A stretch of DNA of 64,000 nt from assembly GCA_964432565.1 (NCBI GenBank), contig CAYSOA010000001.1, positions 1 to 64,000 of the forward strand, given 5' to 3'. This DNA comes from CAIOHW01 sp964432565. GTDB taxonomy: Bacteria; Bdellovibrionota; UBA1018. Made by a program: the position numbers and the translations under genes. The notes beneath the pieces were generated by a model. The model had not been told where the DNA came from. It saw nothing but the letters and a program-made list of their open reading frames with translations, and made no database searches. Below are positions 52,428 to 61,748 of the stretch, piece by piece. How positions within the stretch are numbered: position 1 is the first letter of the stretch; each line of letters begins with the position of its first letter.

Positions 52428-54677
52428 ATGATCAGGCTCATCGGAAGATTTGTGTTGCCGTTGGCTTTGGTTCTCGCAGCCATCGGCTATGGCGTAGTTC
52501 CGCTGGTGGATTCGCTCACGATGAGGTGGTCGATTCGCGATCTCGACGGGCGAGCCGCCTTGCTTGCCAATGCCATGCGAGATCGACTCGAGGGCCTGGT
52601 GGCGAACTCGGGTGCGGAGGCCGTCTCTGATTTTCTGGAGCGCGCGACCAAGGATGAGCGTCTCTTTGCCGTGGGATACTGCGATGGGTCGGGTCACCCC
52701 CGGTTTCGCACTCGTACATTTCCGTACGGGATGGGCTGCTTTCCTGACGAGGTCGAGCCAGGAACGCACTCCTACGTTCGCCGTGAGCAGGGAGGGCTTC
52801 TTCATGTCTCCCATCAGCAGTTGTCTTTTGAGCGGCAACCTGTTGCCTCGCTGGTGCTCGTTCATGACATGAGTTTTCTGGAGCGACGAAGCCAGGAGAC
52901 GACGAAGTATATATTCTATCTCTTCACGGCGATTGCCGCAGCGGTCTCTGTTCTGACGGTTCTGATTGCCCACTTCAGCCAGCAGGGTCTTGTTCGAGGA
53001 ATGCGTGCGTTGCTTCAGGGTGAAGGGATCATGACGCCCTTGGCGAGAATTCGCTCCCCCGAGCTCAGGCCTCTCGCTCGTGAGCTTCGAGCACTGGTAA
53101 AGGATCTCGAACAGGATCGCAGGGTTCGCGACGAGAGTCGCATGACTTGGGCGCCTCGGACGCTCAAGACCATCCTGCAGCAGGAACTGGCCGGTGAGGA
53201 GGTTTTGATCGTCTCGAACCGGGAGCCCTACATTCATGTGAAGAACGCAGGGCGAATTGAGGTGCGCGTTCCTGCAAGCGGGTTGGTGAGCGCCCTGGAA
53301 CCTGTGATGCGGGCTTGTTCAGGAACCTGGATTGCGCATGGTGCCGGTAGCGCAGACCGTGAGACGGTCGATGCAGACGATCGAGTGCAGGTTCCGCCTA
53401 ACGAACCTGCCTACCAGCTTCGGCGTGTCTGGCTCACGACCGAAGAGGAAGAAGGCTACTATTACGGATTTGCCAATGAGGGACTTTGGCCTCTCTGCCA
53501 CTTTGCCCACAATCGGCCGACTTTTCGGAGTGAGGACTGGAATCAGTATCGAGCGGTCAATCAGAAGTTCGCTGATGCCGTCGTTCGTGAAGCCAAGACG
53601 GATGATCCCGTTATTCTCGTTCAGGACTACCATTTTGCGCTACTGCCCAAAATGGTTCGTGAGAAGCTTCCGAATGCCACAATCATCACGTTCTGGCATA
53701 TCCCGTGGCCGAATCCCGAGGCCTTTGGAATCTGTCCGTGGCGCGAGGAGATCCTTGAGGGGATGCTGGGTAGCAGTATTCTTGGCTTTCATACCCGCTT
53801 TCACTGCAATAACTTCATCGATACCGTTGATCGCTACCTCGAAGCTCGTGTGGACCGCGAGGCATCGGGGATCTCGATGGGGGGGGTCACGACGAGCGTG
53901 CAGAGCTATCCGATCTCCATTGAGTGGCCACCGCGCTGGTTGAAGACTCAAGCCCCCATTGGCGATTGTCGACGAGCAGTTCGTGCGAGAAACGAGATGG
54001 ACTCCGCTCGTCTCCTGGGTGTTGGCGTCGATCGGCTCGATTATACGAAGGGAATCCTTGAGCGGTTCCTTTCGGTTGAGAGGCTCTTTGAGCTGCATCC
54101 AGAGTGGATCGGAAGATTCACTCTGGTTCAGATCGCCGCGCCCAGTCGATCTTCGATTCAGCAGTACCAGAACTTTGAGGCGGAGGTTCGCGCCCTTGGG
54201 GCGCGAATCAATCAGCGGTTCGGGTCCTCTGGTTACGATCCCATCTGTCTCTTGATCCAGCATCACGAGCCACCTGAGGTTTTCGAGTACTTTCGAGGCT
54301 CTGATGTCTGTCTGGTGACGAGCCTTCATGACGGAATGAATCTCGTCGCCAAAGAGTTCGTGGCCTCCCGCGAGGATGAGCGGGGCGTATTGGTTCTTAG
54401 TCAGTTTACCGGTGCAGCGCGTGAGCTCTCTGAGGCGCTGGTAGTCAACCCGTACGATATCGATCAGTGTGCCGCCGCTCTGCATGCCGCCTTGATCATG
54501 TCCGCAGACGAGCAGCGCGATCGGATGCGCAGCATGCGTGCGCTCGTAGAGGAGTACAATGTTTATCGGTGGGCCGGCAGAATGCTGATGGACGCAGCCA
54601 GAATTCGAAGACAGGAGCGCCTAAGGGAGCGGATTCGCCGGCTTGATCCCCTGGCGGGTCGGGGCTGGCGGGAGTAA
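52428..54677 (+). CDS. otsA: Trehalose-6-phosphate synthase with N-terminal membrane sensor module
   Basis: 749 residues. Residues 1-30 hold a membrane helix (FVLPLALVLAAIGYGVVPLV), about 31-160 a periplasmic domain, then a second helix (FYLFTAIAAAVSVLTVLIAHF) and a HAMP-like linker. The GT20 catalytic domain follows from about residue 257: LIVSNREPYIH, ASGLVSALEP, VQDYHFALLP, FWHIPWPNPE, GVDRLDYTKGI and SLHDGMNLVAKEF. It makes trehalose 6-phosphate from UDP- or GDP-glucose and glucose 6-phosphate. Canonical OtsA is soluble and about 470 residues, so the sensor-type N terminus is an addition. otsB follows by 5 bp. Confidence 0.93.
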   Translation: MIRLIGRFVLPLALVLAAIGYGVVPLVDSLTMRWSIRDLDGRAALLANAMRDRLEGLVANSGAEAVSDFLERATKDERLFAVGYCDGSGHPRFRTRTFPYGMGCFPDEVEPGTHSYVRREQGGLLHVSHQQLSFERQPVASLVLVHDMSFLERRSQETTKYIFYLFTAIAAAVSVLTVLIAHFSQQGLVRGMRALLQGEGIMTPLARIRSPELRPLARELRALVKDLEQDRRVRDESRMTWAPRTLKTILQQELAGEEVLIVSNREPYIHVKNAGRIEVRVPASGLVSALEPVMRACSGTWIAHGAGSADRETVDADDRVQVPPNEPAYQLRRVWLTTEEEEGYYYGFANEGLWPLCHFAHNRPTFRSEDWNQYRAVNQKFADAVVREAKTDDPVILVQDYHFALLPKMVREKLPNATIITFWHIPWPNPEAFGICPWREEILEGMLGSSILGFHTRFHCNNFIDTVDRYLEARVDREASGISMGGVTTSVQSYPISIEWPPRWLKTQAPIGDCRRAVRARNEMDSARLLGVGVDRLDYTKGILERFLSVERLFELHPEWIGRFTLVQIAAPSRSSIQQYQNFEAEVRALGARINQRFGSSGYDPICLLIQHHEPPEVFEYFRGSDVCLVTSLHDGMNLVAKEFVASREDERGVLVLSQFTGAARELSEALVVNPYDIDQCAAALHAALIMSADEQRDRMRSMRALVEEYNVYRWAGRMLMDAARIRRQERLRERIRRLDPLAGRGWRE

Positions 54678-54682
54678 TCGGG

Positions 54683-55459
54683 GTGGACTACCTATTTTCT
54701 CGCGCGGGTAGGGCGGCTCTCGAAGGACTTCTGCAGCAGCGCGTCCTGTTTGCGTTCGACTTTGATGGCACCCTGGCACCCATCGTTGATGACCCGCTCC
54801 GGGCCAGTGCCGGGGCTAGGACAGAATTCCTGCTCCAGGAGCTGGCTGCGAGCCAGTCGGTGGTGATCTTGTCGGGACGTGCCGTCTCTGACCTGTCCCG
54901 TAGGACAACCCTTCACCGATCGAGACTGGTTGGCAACCATGGGCTCGAGTACTCGGGGGCGGATACCCGAGCGATGCATCGTGCTCGTCGGGCGGTCGCG
55001 GGCTGGAAAAAGCAGTGCGCTCGGTGGTGGACGAACCAAGTAGTCGATCCGGGACTCGTGCTCGAGAACAAGGGGATTTCTCTTGCGCTTCACTATCGTC
55101 AGAGCGCAAACAGGACACGGGCACGGCGACAGATCCAGTCGCTATTGGCCCATCTCGAGCCTCCACCCCGACTGATTCCCGGCAAGGCCGTTCTGAATCT
55201 CATGCCGCCCGGAGGCGGGCACAAGGGTCTGGCGCTGCAGCAATGGATGAAGCGGGAGGGATTCGGATATGCCTTCTTCATCGGGGACGATCACACTGAT
55301 GAGGATGTCTTTGCTCTGCAGGACCCGCGAATCCTCGGTGTGCGAGTGGGTAGACGCATCAGCAGCAAGGCAGATTATTTCATTCGAAACCAGGGGCAGG
55401 TGGACCGGGTACTTGAGTTGATGGTTGGGTATTTCGATCGAAATTCGTCACCTCCTTGA
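54683..55459 (+). CDS. otsB: Trehalose-6-phosphate phosphatase
   Basis: 258 residues, HAD superfamily. Motifs: FDFDGTLAP (nucleophile Asp), VILSGR, NHGLEYSG and GDDHTDEDVF. It removes phosphate from trehalose 6-phosphate, completing the OtsAB route. GTG start at 54683 with GGAG in the preceding stop region of otsA; the two genes are 5 bp apart and form one operon. Confidence 0.95.
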   Translation: MDYLFSRAGRAALEGLLQQRVLFAFDFDGTLAPIVDDPLRASAGARTEFLLQELAASQSVVILSGRAVSDLSRRTTLHRSRLVGNHGLEYSGADTRAMHRARRAVAGWKKQCARWWTNQVVDPGLVLENKGISLALHYRQSANRTRARRQIQSLLAHLEPPPRLIPGKAVLNLMPPGGGHKGLALQQWMKREGFGYAFFIGDDHTDEDVFALQDPRILGVRVGRRISSKADYFIRNQGQVDRVLELMVGYFDRNSSPP

Positions 55460-55567
55460 CTCTTTCCCGTGGTTTGCCCCGCCCATTGCGTGATGGTCTT
55501 TACTCCGAACGCCGACTCCTGAAGAATGAGATAAACTCAAACTTCGACCTGATGGAAGGATCGGACC

Positions 55568-56464
55568 ATGAATCGTTCATACGCCGTTTTCCCCGCGCTA
55601 CTGGCACTAATCTCCGTTTTGAGCTCAGGATGTGCGCTCACTCGCACCGTTGGCTGGAATCAGGATCGTGGAGCAATCAGCCTGGGGGAGAAGGAGAAGT
55701 CCTCGCTGCTCACCTCCGCACGAAAGCACTGGGCTGCCAGAGGTGAGCGTGCCGAACTCGAGCTGGCACTTCAGGAGTATGAGCGGGTGGCGCTTGCTGA
55801 TCCTTCTCATTACGAGGCTCATTCGTACCTGGTGCGTGGATATTACCTTCTTGCCGACGGTCATCTGCCTGATTCCGAAATGACCGAAAAGAAGCGTCTC
55901 TGGGAAGTGGGAACCTCCTGGGGGGAACGTGCGCTCGCCACCAATGCCGAGTTTCGAAAGAAGGTGAAAGAGGAGGGCGTGCTGCTTGAGGACGCGCTCG
56001 ATGTGATCGGGAAAGACCAGATTGACGCGATCTACTGGACGGCGAGCAACCTGGGAAAGTGGGCCAAGAACTCGAACATCTCGACGGCGCTGAAGTACAA
56101 GACGCGAGTCAAGAAGATGATCGAGCGGGTTCAGTCCCTCGATCCTGACTACTTTCATGGTGCGCCAGCCAGATATTGGGGGGCCTACTTCTCTGCATTG
56201 CCCAAGCTTTTTGGGGGAAGCCTCGAGAAGAGTGAGGAGTTCTTCAAGAAGAGCATGAAGACTGCTCCTCATTATCTCGGAACCCAGGTGCTTTATGCCG
56301 ACCTGCTTCAGCGCAAGCGAGGCGACAGAAAGGGCTTTCGCAGGACTCTCGAGACGGTCCTGTCTGCAAAGGCGGATGCGATCGCCGAGCTCGCTCCGGA
56401 GAACCGCCTGGAGCAGCGAAAGGCAAAGGATCTTCTGGCGCGCGAAGTAGAGCTGTTTGAGTGA
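55568..56464 (+). CDS. TRAP-associated TPR lipoprotein (TatT-like)
   Basis: 298 residues. The lipoprotein signal ends LSSGC with C22 as lipidation site. The mature part is helical with TPR-like repeats (YERVALADPSHYEAHSYLVRGYYLLADG and later KSMKTAPHYLGTQVLYADLLQRKRG). It matches the T component of TPR-protein-associated TRAP transporters, first described in Treponema pallidum (Tp0956), which trimerises and pairs with the solute-binding protein. The next three genes complete the system. RBS GGAAGG precedes the ATG. Confidence 0.88.
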   Translation: MNRSYAVFPALLALISVLSSGCALTRTVGWNQDRGAISLGEKEKSSLLTSARKHWAARGERAELELALQEYERVALADPSHYEAHSYLVRGYYLLADGHLPDSEMTEKKRLWEVGTSWGERALATNAEFRKKVKEEGVLLEDALDVIGKDQIDAIYWTASNLGKWAKNSNISTALKYKTRVKKMIERVQSLDPDYFHGAPARYWGAYFSALPKLFGGSLEKSEEFFKKSMKTAPHYLGTQVLYADLLQRKRGDRKGFRRTLETVLSAKADAIAELAPENRLEQRKAKDLLAREVELFE

Positions 56465-56478
56465 GATCGGGGGTAGCC

Positions 56479-57513
56479 ATGAGTGCGCGCGAACTTGGTC
56501 GGTGGAGTTATTCGGTTGCCGTTGCCCTTTTCGGTCTTGCGAGTGCGCTTCCGAGCTCGGCGCTCGCAAAGACGGTACTGAAGTTTGGAACCGTTGCTCC
56601 GGACAATACTCCGTGGGCGGATGAGCTGAAAGCCATCCAGACACGGGTTGCCACGGAGAGTGCCGGCGAGATTCAGATCAAGACCTACCTGGGCGGTCAA
56701 CTCGGGGGAGAACTCGAGATCCTGCAGGGAATTCGTCGCGGAAGGATTCAAGGGGGGGGGATCACCTCGGGCGCCCTCGCCAGTGCAATTCCAGAGATGG
56801 ACCTTCTCGAGATCCCGTTCATTTTTGAGTCGAACGAAGAGGCGGATTTCGTTCTGGACAATCACTTGTTCGAGCCCTTTCAGAAGCTTTTCGAAAAAAA
56901 GGGTCTGATTCTGGTGAGCTGGGCCGAGAATGGGTGGCGCGATATTGCCACTCGCGAGAAGCCAGTCCTCGCGCCGGCGGACCTCAAGGGGGTGAAGATT
57001 CGCTCCCAGGAGAGCAAGACGCATCTCGCCTTCTGGAAGCGTCTCGAGGCAAACCCGGTTCCGATCGCAGTTCCCGAGATTCTTTCCTCGCTTCAGACCG
57101 GTCTGGTGCAGGGTTTTGACAATACGCCTCTATTCACCCTGGCTGCAGAGCTTCACACGGCCGTGAAGCACTACTCAGTCAGTCGTCATATTTATCAGCC
57201 TGCTGCCATCGTTTATAGCAAGGTAACCTGGGACAAACTGAGTGAGTCCCAGCGAAAGATTCTGATGGGACCGGGTAATGCCCAGGCTGGAAAAGCGAGG
57301 GCTTCAGTTCGAGCCCTGGGCCAGCAGCTCATCGACATTCTCAAGGAGTCCGGTGTGAAGGTGGCGGTACTGACCGAAAAGCAGCGAATGGCCTTCCGGG
57401 ACGCTGCCAAGGGACTCGACCGCGAACTTGTTCCGCAAATCGGGGGGGAGGCCGAGAAGATCCTTGCAGCCCTTCTTGAAGGCAAGAAGGCGTTTGCGAG
57501 CCGCAAGAAGTAG
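56479..57513 (+). CDS. dctP: TRAP transporter solute-binding protein (DctP family)
   Basis: 344 residues. Signal peptide (SVAVALFGLASALPSSALA), then the DctP fold: KFGTVAPDNTPWADEL, YLGGQLGGELEILQGIRRG, the ligand-contacting KIRSQESKTHLAFW region and the conserved GFDNTPLF. It binds an unknown carboxylate or hydrophobic ligand in the periplasm. The start at 56479 has GGGGG upstream; GTG 56461 is inside the previous gene. The protein belongs to the TPAT cluster. Confidence 0.92.
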   Translation: MSARELGRWSYSVAVALFGLASALPSSALAKTVLKFGTVAPDNTPWADELKAIQTRVATESAGEIQIKTYLGGQLGGELEILQGIRRGRIQGGGITSGALASAIPEMDLLEIPFIFESNEEADFVLDNHLFEPFQKLFEKKGLILVSWAENGWRDIATREKPVLAPADLKGVKIRSQESKTHLAFWKRLEANPVPIAVPEILSSLQTGLVQGFDNTPLFTLAAELHTAVKHYSVSRHIYQPAAIVYSKVTWDKLSESQRKILMGPGNAQAGKARASVRALGQQLIDILKESGVKVAVLTEKQRMAFRDAAKGLDRELVPQIGGEAEKILAALLEGKKAFASRKK

Positions 57514-57527
57514 GGCTGCGAGGAAGG

Positions 57528-58034
57528 ATGATGCAAAACTTGCGTGCTCTACTCAAGGCTCTGAATCGGTTCGAGCGTGCGATCTGTGCTGTCTGCTTTG
57601 GCCTGCTGGCGCTGCTGATGGTGGTCGACATCTTTTCGCGCGAGGTGCTTCAGCAGAGCTTTCATCGCGGGCCCAAGCTGGCGATTGATCTGATGATCTG
57701 GGGAGGCTTTCTCGGGGCATCGCTTTGTGTTGCCGCAGGCACGCATCTTCGAATCGAGGCTGCCGATCGATTGTGGCCGGACTCCTGGCGGTCACTTGTG
57801 ACGCGCCTTCAAACGCTGGTCACGTTCGCTTTCTGCCTCGCCTTTGCCTGGGTTTCCGCAAAGTATGTGGGGGAGTCGAGGCAAATGGGCGAGGTCGGGG
57901 TGGTGACCGGAGTGCCGATCTGGATGGTGCAGACGGTGATTCCCGTGTCGTTTGGCTCGATGGCGTTTCGGTACCTGATGCATGCCTTGTTTCCCGCCCT
58001 TCGGCCGAGTCCGGTTGTGGGAGAGGGGCGATGA
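57528..58034 (+). CDS. dctQ: TRAP transporter small membrane subunit (DctQ)
   Basis: 168 residues with four membrane spans (CAVCFGLLALLMVVDIFSR, LMIWGGFLGASLCVAAGTH, VTFAFCLAFAWVSAK, QTVIPVSFGSMAFRYL). The sequence HLRIEA after the second span is typical of the Q subunit. It overlaps dctM at ATGA. Start ATG 57528 preceded by GAGGAAGG. Confidence 0.92.
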   Translation: MMQNLRALLKALNRFERAICAVCFGLLALLMVVDIFSREVLQQSFHRGPKLAIDLMIWGGFLGASLCVAAGTHLRIEAADRLWPDSWRSLVTRLQTLVTFAFCLAFAWVSAKYVGESRQMGEVGVVTGVPIWMVQTVIPVSFGSMAFRYLMHALFPALRPSPVVGEGR

Positions 58035-59296
58035 GTGGCTTGGGGCTAGCGGTTCTCGTTCCAGTGCTGGTGTTGCTGGGACAGCCGCTGTTTGTGATTC
58101 TTGGGGCGGTAACCGCCTACTGCTACGCGTTTCTGGGGGATGGTGAAATCTCGGGCGTGATTGAAGACATTTACTTCGCGGCGAACAAGGATCTGCTGCT
58201 GGCGATCCCGCTCTTCATTCTTGCGGGTGCGCTGATGGGCAAAGGCGGAATCTCCCGACGTCTGATTCGACTGGGGACCTCTCTCACGGCAGGAGTTCCG
58301 GCGGGACTGGCTGTGGCCGCCGTCTTCTCTTGTGCAATTTTTGCAGCCATTTCAGGGTCCTCTCCCGTCACCATGATCGCCATTGGAAGCATCCTCTATC
58401 CCGCCCTTCGTGATGCGAACTACCCTGATTCGTTATCGATGGGCGTGGTCTCGGCTGGCGGCACGCTTGGAATCATCATCCCCCCTTCGATTCCGATGAT
58501 TGTGTTTTCGATCATGGCGGGAGTTTCGGTCACTGACCTGTTCATTGCTGGAGTGGGCCCTGGCTTGCTGCTGACGGGGCTGCTCGTGGGGTATTGCCTG
58601 TGGCGCGGAAGGGCACTTCCCCGAAGCCAGTGGTCGAGGCGCGATATTCTAATGGCGTTGAGGCAGGGGGCGTTCGCCCTTCTGATGCCCGCACTGATTC
58701 TAGGCGGAATCTACTCGGGTTGGTTTACGGCCACCGAATCGGCGGCAATCGCGGTGGTCTATGCCCTTCTGGTCGAACTGGTCGTCCATCGCGAGCTCGA
58801 CTGGCGGAAGATTCCTGATGTGCTCGTTGAGACCGCTCAGCTACTGGGGTCTCTTTTCTTGATTTTGGTCTTTGCCGTCAGCCTGAACAAGTTCATGACG
58901 TTCGAGCAGATTCCGCAGTCGCTGGTCGAGCTGCTGTCGCAATCCGTTCAAAGCAGGCTGGCCTTCATACTGGGAGTGAACCTGCTTCTACTTGCTGCAG
59001 GAGCGTTCATGGATGCGTTAAGTGCGATTCTGGTTCTTGCGCCACTTCTGGTGCCGATGGCGATTCACTACGGAATGAACCCCATTCATTTTGGCATCAT
59101 GATGATCGTGAACCTCGAGATCGGCTACCTGACGCCGCCTGTGGGCGTGAACCTCTTCGTGGGCTCCAGCGTTTTTCGTCAGCCCGTCGGGGTGGTGATT
59201 CGGTCGGTTCTTCCGCTGATCGGGGTGCTGCTCTGTGGGTTGGCCCTGGTGGCGTTTTGGCCAGAGCTCAGCCTTTTTCTGGTTTCCGAAAAATAG
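58031..59296 (+). CDS. dctM: TRAP transporter large membrane subunit (DctM)
   Basis: 421 residues, about twelve spans. Family patterns include PLFILAGALMGKGGISRRLI, ISGSSPVTMIAIGSI, GGTLGIIIPPSIPMIVF and NLEIGYLTPPVGVNLFVGS. It is the sodium-coupled importer channel of the TRAP system. Its start overlaps the dctQ stop by 4 bp. The operon ends here; a following gene has its own promoter-like sequence. Confidence 0.95.
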   Translation: MSGLGLAVLVPVLVLLGQPLFVILGAVTAYCYAFLGDGEISGVIEDIYFAANKDLLLAIPLFILAGALMGKGGISRRLIRLGTSLTAGVPAGLAVAAVFSCAIFAAISGSSPVTMIAIGSILYPALRDANYPDSLSMGVVSAGGTLGIIIPPSIPMIVFSIMAGVSVTDLFIAGVGPGLLLTGLLVGYCLWRGRALPRSQWSRRDILMALRQGAFALLMPALILGGIYSGWFTATESAAIAVVYALLVELVVHRELDWRKIPDVLVETAQLLGSLFLILVFAVSLNKFMTFEQIPQSLVELLSQSVQSRLAFILGVNLLLLAAGAFMDALSAILVLAPLLVPMAIHYGMNPIHFGIMMIVNLEIGYLTPPVGVNLFVGSSVFRQPVGVVIRSVLPLIGVLLCGLALVAFWPELSLFLVSEK

Positions 59297-59351
59297 CCCA
59301 ATAGGCTGAAATGATGACATTATATTAGTTTTGGTGGCGCCCGCTTCTTTT

Positions 59352-59380
59352 TTGACGCGGCGTGTGATTTTCGATAGGTC
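59352..59380 (+). promoter_or_regulatory. Putative promoter of the caspase-like gene
   Basis: TTGACG (59352-59357), 17 bp, TAGGTC (59375-59380), nine bases before the ATG. The -35 fits well, the -10 poorly. The same string CGATAGGTC occurs at 29016-29024 upstream of the small gene at 29055. Confidence 0.35.
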
Positions 59381-59388
59381 CTTGCCCC

Positions 59389-60744
59389 ATGCGGCTCTTC
59401 GTTTGTCTGTTTGCCGGGGTGTCGGTGGGGATCGGGTCATACGCCTTTACCGGCGAGAGCGATCGCCACTCGTTGTTTTACTCCGCTTCGCGGTCCAGTG
59501 AGGCGGTCATCACCTTCGACCATCAGGTGGAGTTTTCGGCTCGCGTTAAACCCGACCTTGAGCTGGCCCGAGAGAAGATTCACCAGCAGGTGCTGCATCT
59601 CTTCGGGTCGATGGCTGAAGCAACGACGAAGGCCGTGCCCAAGGGCAATGAGCGCATCACTCGCGTCAGCGTCCTGCAAAAGCCGGGTACTCGAACGCAT
59701 TGGATTGCTCGCTACTCCTATGAGGGCACGATCGTCCTCGAGAACGACCGCTCGAGCATCTATGAGGTGGTGCTTCCGAGAAATCCCGATCGAATTTACC
59801 GCTCAGGTTTGGAGCTCGATCGTCGGGGAAATCCCGTCAATCGGTGCACCGATGAGCACTATCAGTCGGAAGGGGATTTTTGGTATTTTTGGAGTCCCGA
59901 CAAACCGGGATGTCCTCTAATCGAAGGAGTGCACTACGATCGAGTCGCCAGCAGTGTGAGACGCCTCGAAAACAGTGTTCGCACCTACCCGGAGTACGAT
60001 CGTCTGGCCGATCCCTCCGGTAGGATTCGCATCAGCATCCTGATGGGCATGGATGATCCTCGTTTTTCAAAGAACCCGCAGGTATCGGCTGACCTGAATG
60101 CGGAGAATTACAGAGCGATTCGTCGCAGCCTCATTGAGGAGCAGCGGTATTCGGTTCGCAGGCTTTCGCCGGGCGAAGTGCGTACGACGACGGGCCTCGA
60201 TCAACCGGTTGCGTATGTCGAACGGTTTTCCCGACAGGCGAAGCGAGCAAGAATCGAAGTGACCTTATTTTTCGGACCCAGCGGCATCGATGAGGATAGT
60301 GCGGCATTTCACCACTTTTATCGTGACGCGATCGAAAACGCTTCGGTCCTCATCTATGACGGCCACTCGGGCCTGGGGGGGCACCTCGATCTTGAGTCGA
60401 TCGAGGAGCTGCAGGGCTTCGGGATTCGTCCCAACCGCGAGCGCTACCAGATCTACTATTTCAATAGCTGCAGCTCGTACACCTATTACAATTCGATGTA
60501 CTTCGGGCGAAAGCGAAGCGCAGAGGACCCCAAGGGAACCCGTAATCTCGACATCCTGACCAATGGACTTGCCACTTATTTCTCCGTCCTCGGCGAGAGC
60601 GACCTTGTCCTCGTCAAAGCCATTGATCGTTGGGCTGATGGAGGGCTTGCAAGAAGCTATCAGGCGCTTGCCGGTGAAATCGACAGCGACAACCTTTTTG
60701 GCGTCAACGGCGACGAAGACAACCCTGCAGTGGCCCCTCGCTAG
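59389..60744 (+). CDS. Exported protein with caspase/gingipain-like His-Cys dyad, function unknown
   Basis: 451 residues. A short hydrophobic N terminus (FVCLFAGVSVGIGSYAF) suggests export. The C-terminal third contains ASVLIYDGHSGLGGHL with H326, and YQIYYFNSCSSYTYYNS with C361, 35 residues later. Strand-His-Gly then strand-Cys-Ser is the catalytic arrangement of clan CD cysteine peptidases (caspases, gingipains, metacaspases). I do not recognise a named family, so peptidase activity is inferred. It stands alone after the TRAP operon. Confidence 0.7.
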   Translation: MRLFVCLFAGVSVGIGSYAFTGESDRHSLFYSASRSSEAVITFDHQVEFSARVKPDLELAREKIHQQVLHLFGSMAEATTKAVPKGNERITRVSVLQKPGTRTHWIARYSYEGTIVLENDRSSIYEVVLPRNPDRIYRSGLELDRRGNPVNRCTDEHYQSEGDFWYFWSPDKPGCPLIEGVHYDRVASSVRRLENSVRTYPEYDRLADPSGRIRISILMGMDDPRFSKNPQVSADLNAENYRAIRRSLIEEQRYSVRRLSPGEVRTTTGLDQPVAYVERFSRQAKRARIEVTLFFGPSGIDEDSAAFHHFYRDAIENASVLIYDGHSGLGGHLDLESIEELQGFGIRPNRERYQIYYFNSCSSYTYYNSMYFGRKRSAEDPKGTRNLDILTNGLATYFSVLGESDLVLVKAIDRWADGGLARSYQALAGEIDSDNLFGVNGDEDNPAVAPR

Positions 60745-60797
60745 ATCGAGGCGGAGCCACCGCCTGAAGGTTGCAGATTTGCAGCGCTGAGCCCGTG

Positions 60798-61748
60798 ATG
60801 CGCGTCCTTCAAGAAACGGGGCGACGAACGGTGCTTGTGCTGCTCCTGATCCTGACGCCTTGGCTCGTCCGCTCCTTGGGCGGACCGTCTGCCTGGCAGC
60901 CTGAGAGGCCCCGAAAGCCGCTGCCGATGAGGTGGCAGGCCCAACCGGATGAAGCCCCGGCGCGGGTCTCGCCGGAATCGGTTCCTTCCACAATTGATGA
61001 AAGTGGGATGCGCCGCGCGCGCGACCGACTTGCCGCAATTTCACTCGAGCTTCTTGAGCTTGAAAGCGAGCGGGACGAGCTCGAGAGCGAGCTGCTGGTG
61101 CTTCAGTCGAAAAGAGCGGAAGTGGAGTTGCAAACGGGGAGCGAGCAGGCCGAATACGAGCAGCTTCGGTCGGAACAGGAGGAGGCGACGGTTCGCTTTC
61201 TCGAGGATCAGCAGGTGGCTCGAATCCTTCTTGAGGTGCGGAGGATCGAGCTGGAGTCAGCCATCTCAGCCCTCGACGAACAGCTTTCGGAGCGGACTCG
61301 TCAGGCCCGACTGGCGGCTGATCGGGTCGACTATCTTCGGGGACTCAATTTTGTTTCGGATGAGCTGGCGTCTGCCGTTGAAGCGTTGGGGCGACTCGAA
61401 ATGGAACGTGACCAAATTCAGGGAGAGCGCGATCGGCTGCGGCTTCAACTTCGCTCTGAGGTTTCAGAGGCAGAGTCGTTTTCAGACTGGCAGGTTCGGC
61501 AGGAGCAGGCCGCGCAGCTTCGCGAGATGGAGACCAGGGTCGATCAGCTGCGCCGACGCTATGGCGAGCTTCGAGAGGAGGGAGAGACGATGAGAGCCCG
61601 TGAGTCCGAAATTCGCGACAGAATCGGGCGGCTGGATGCCGAGATCACGAGCAAGGAGCAGCAGCAGGCGCTCGCTCAGGAGGCCTATGAGAACGCGCTA
61701 GCTGCCGTTCGAGATCGCTCGGTTCAGCAACCTCAGCGTCCGTCGTGA
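60798..61748 (+). CDS. Membrane-anchored coiled-coil protein, function unknown
   Basis: 316 residues. An N-terminal hydrophobic segment (TVLVLLLILTPWLVRSLGG) is followed by about 220 residues of continuous heptad-like, Glu/Arg/Leu-rich sequence (LELLELESERDELESELLVL; METRVDQLRRRYGELREEGE), a long coiled coil. The start at 60798 follows GTG; an earlier in-frame ATG at 60771 adds nine residues. Its end overlaps the convergent nucleotidase gene by 16 bp. Possibly a scaffold or secretion-linked envelope protein. Confidence 0.7.
   Translation: MRVLQETGRRTVLVLLLILTPWLVRSLGGPSAWQPERPRKPLPMRWQAQPDEAPARVSPESVPSTIDESGMRRARDRLAAISLELLELESERDELESELLVLQSKRAEVELQTGSEQAEYEQLRSEQEEATVRFLEDQQVARILLEVRRIELESAISALDEQLSERTRQARLAADRVDYLRGLNFVSDELASAVEALGRLEMERDQIQGERDRLRLQLRSEVSEAESFSDWQVRQEQAAQLREMETRVDQLRRRYGELREEGETMRARESEIRDRIGRLDAEITSKEQQQALAQEAYENALAAVRDRSVQQPQRPS

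Noticed and set aside
53640..54485. 281-codon frame opposite otsA
   Set aside because: Antisense to the GT20 motifs, with no independent support.
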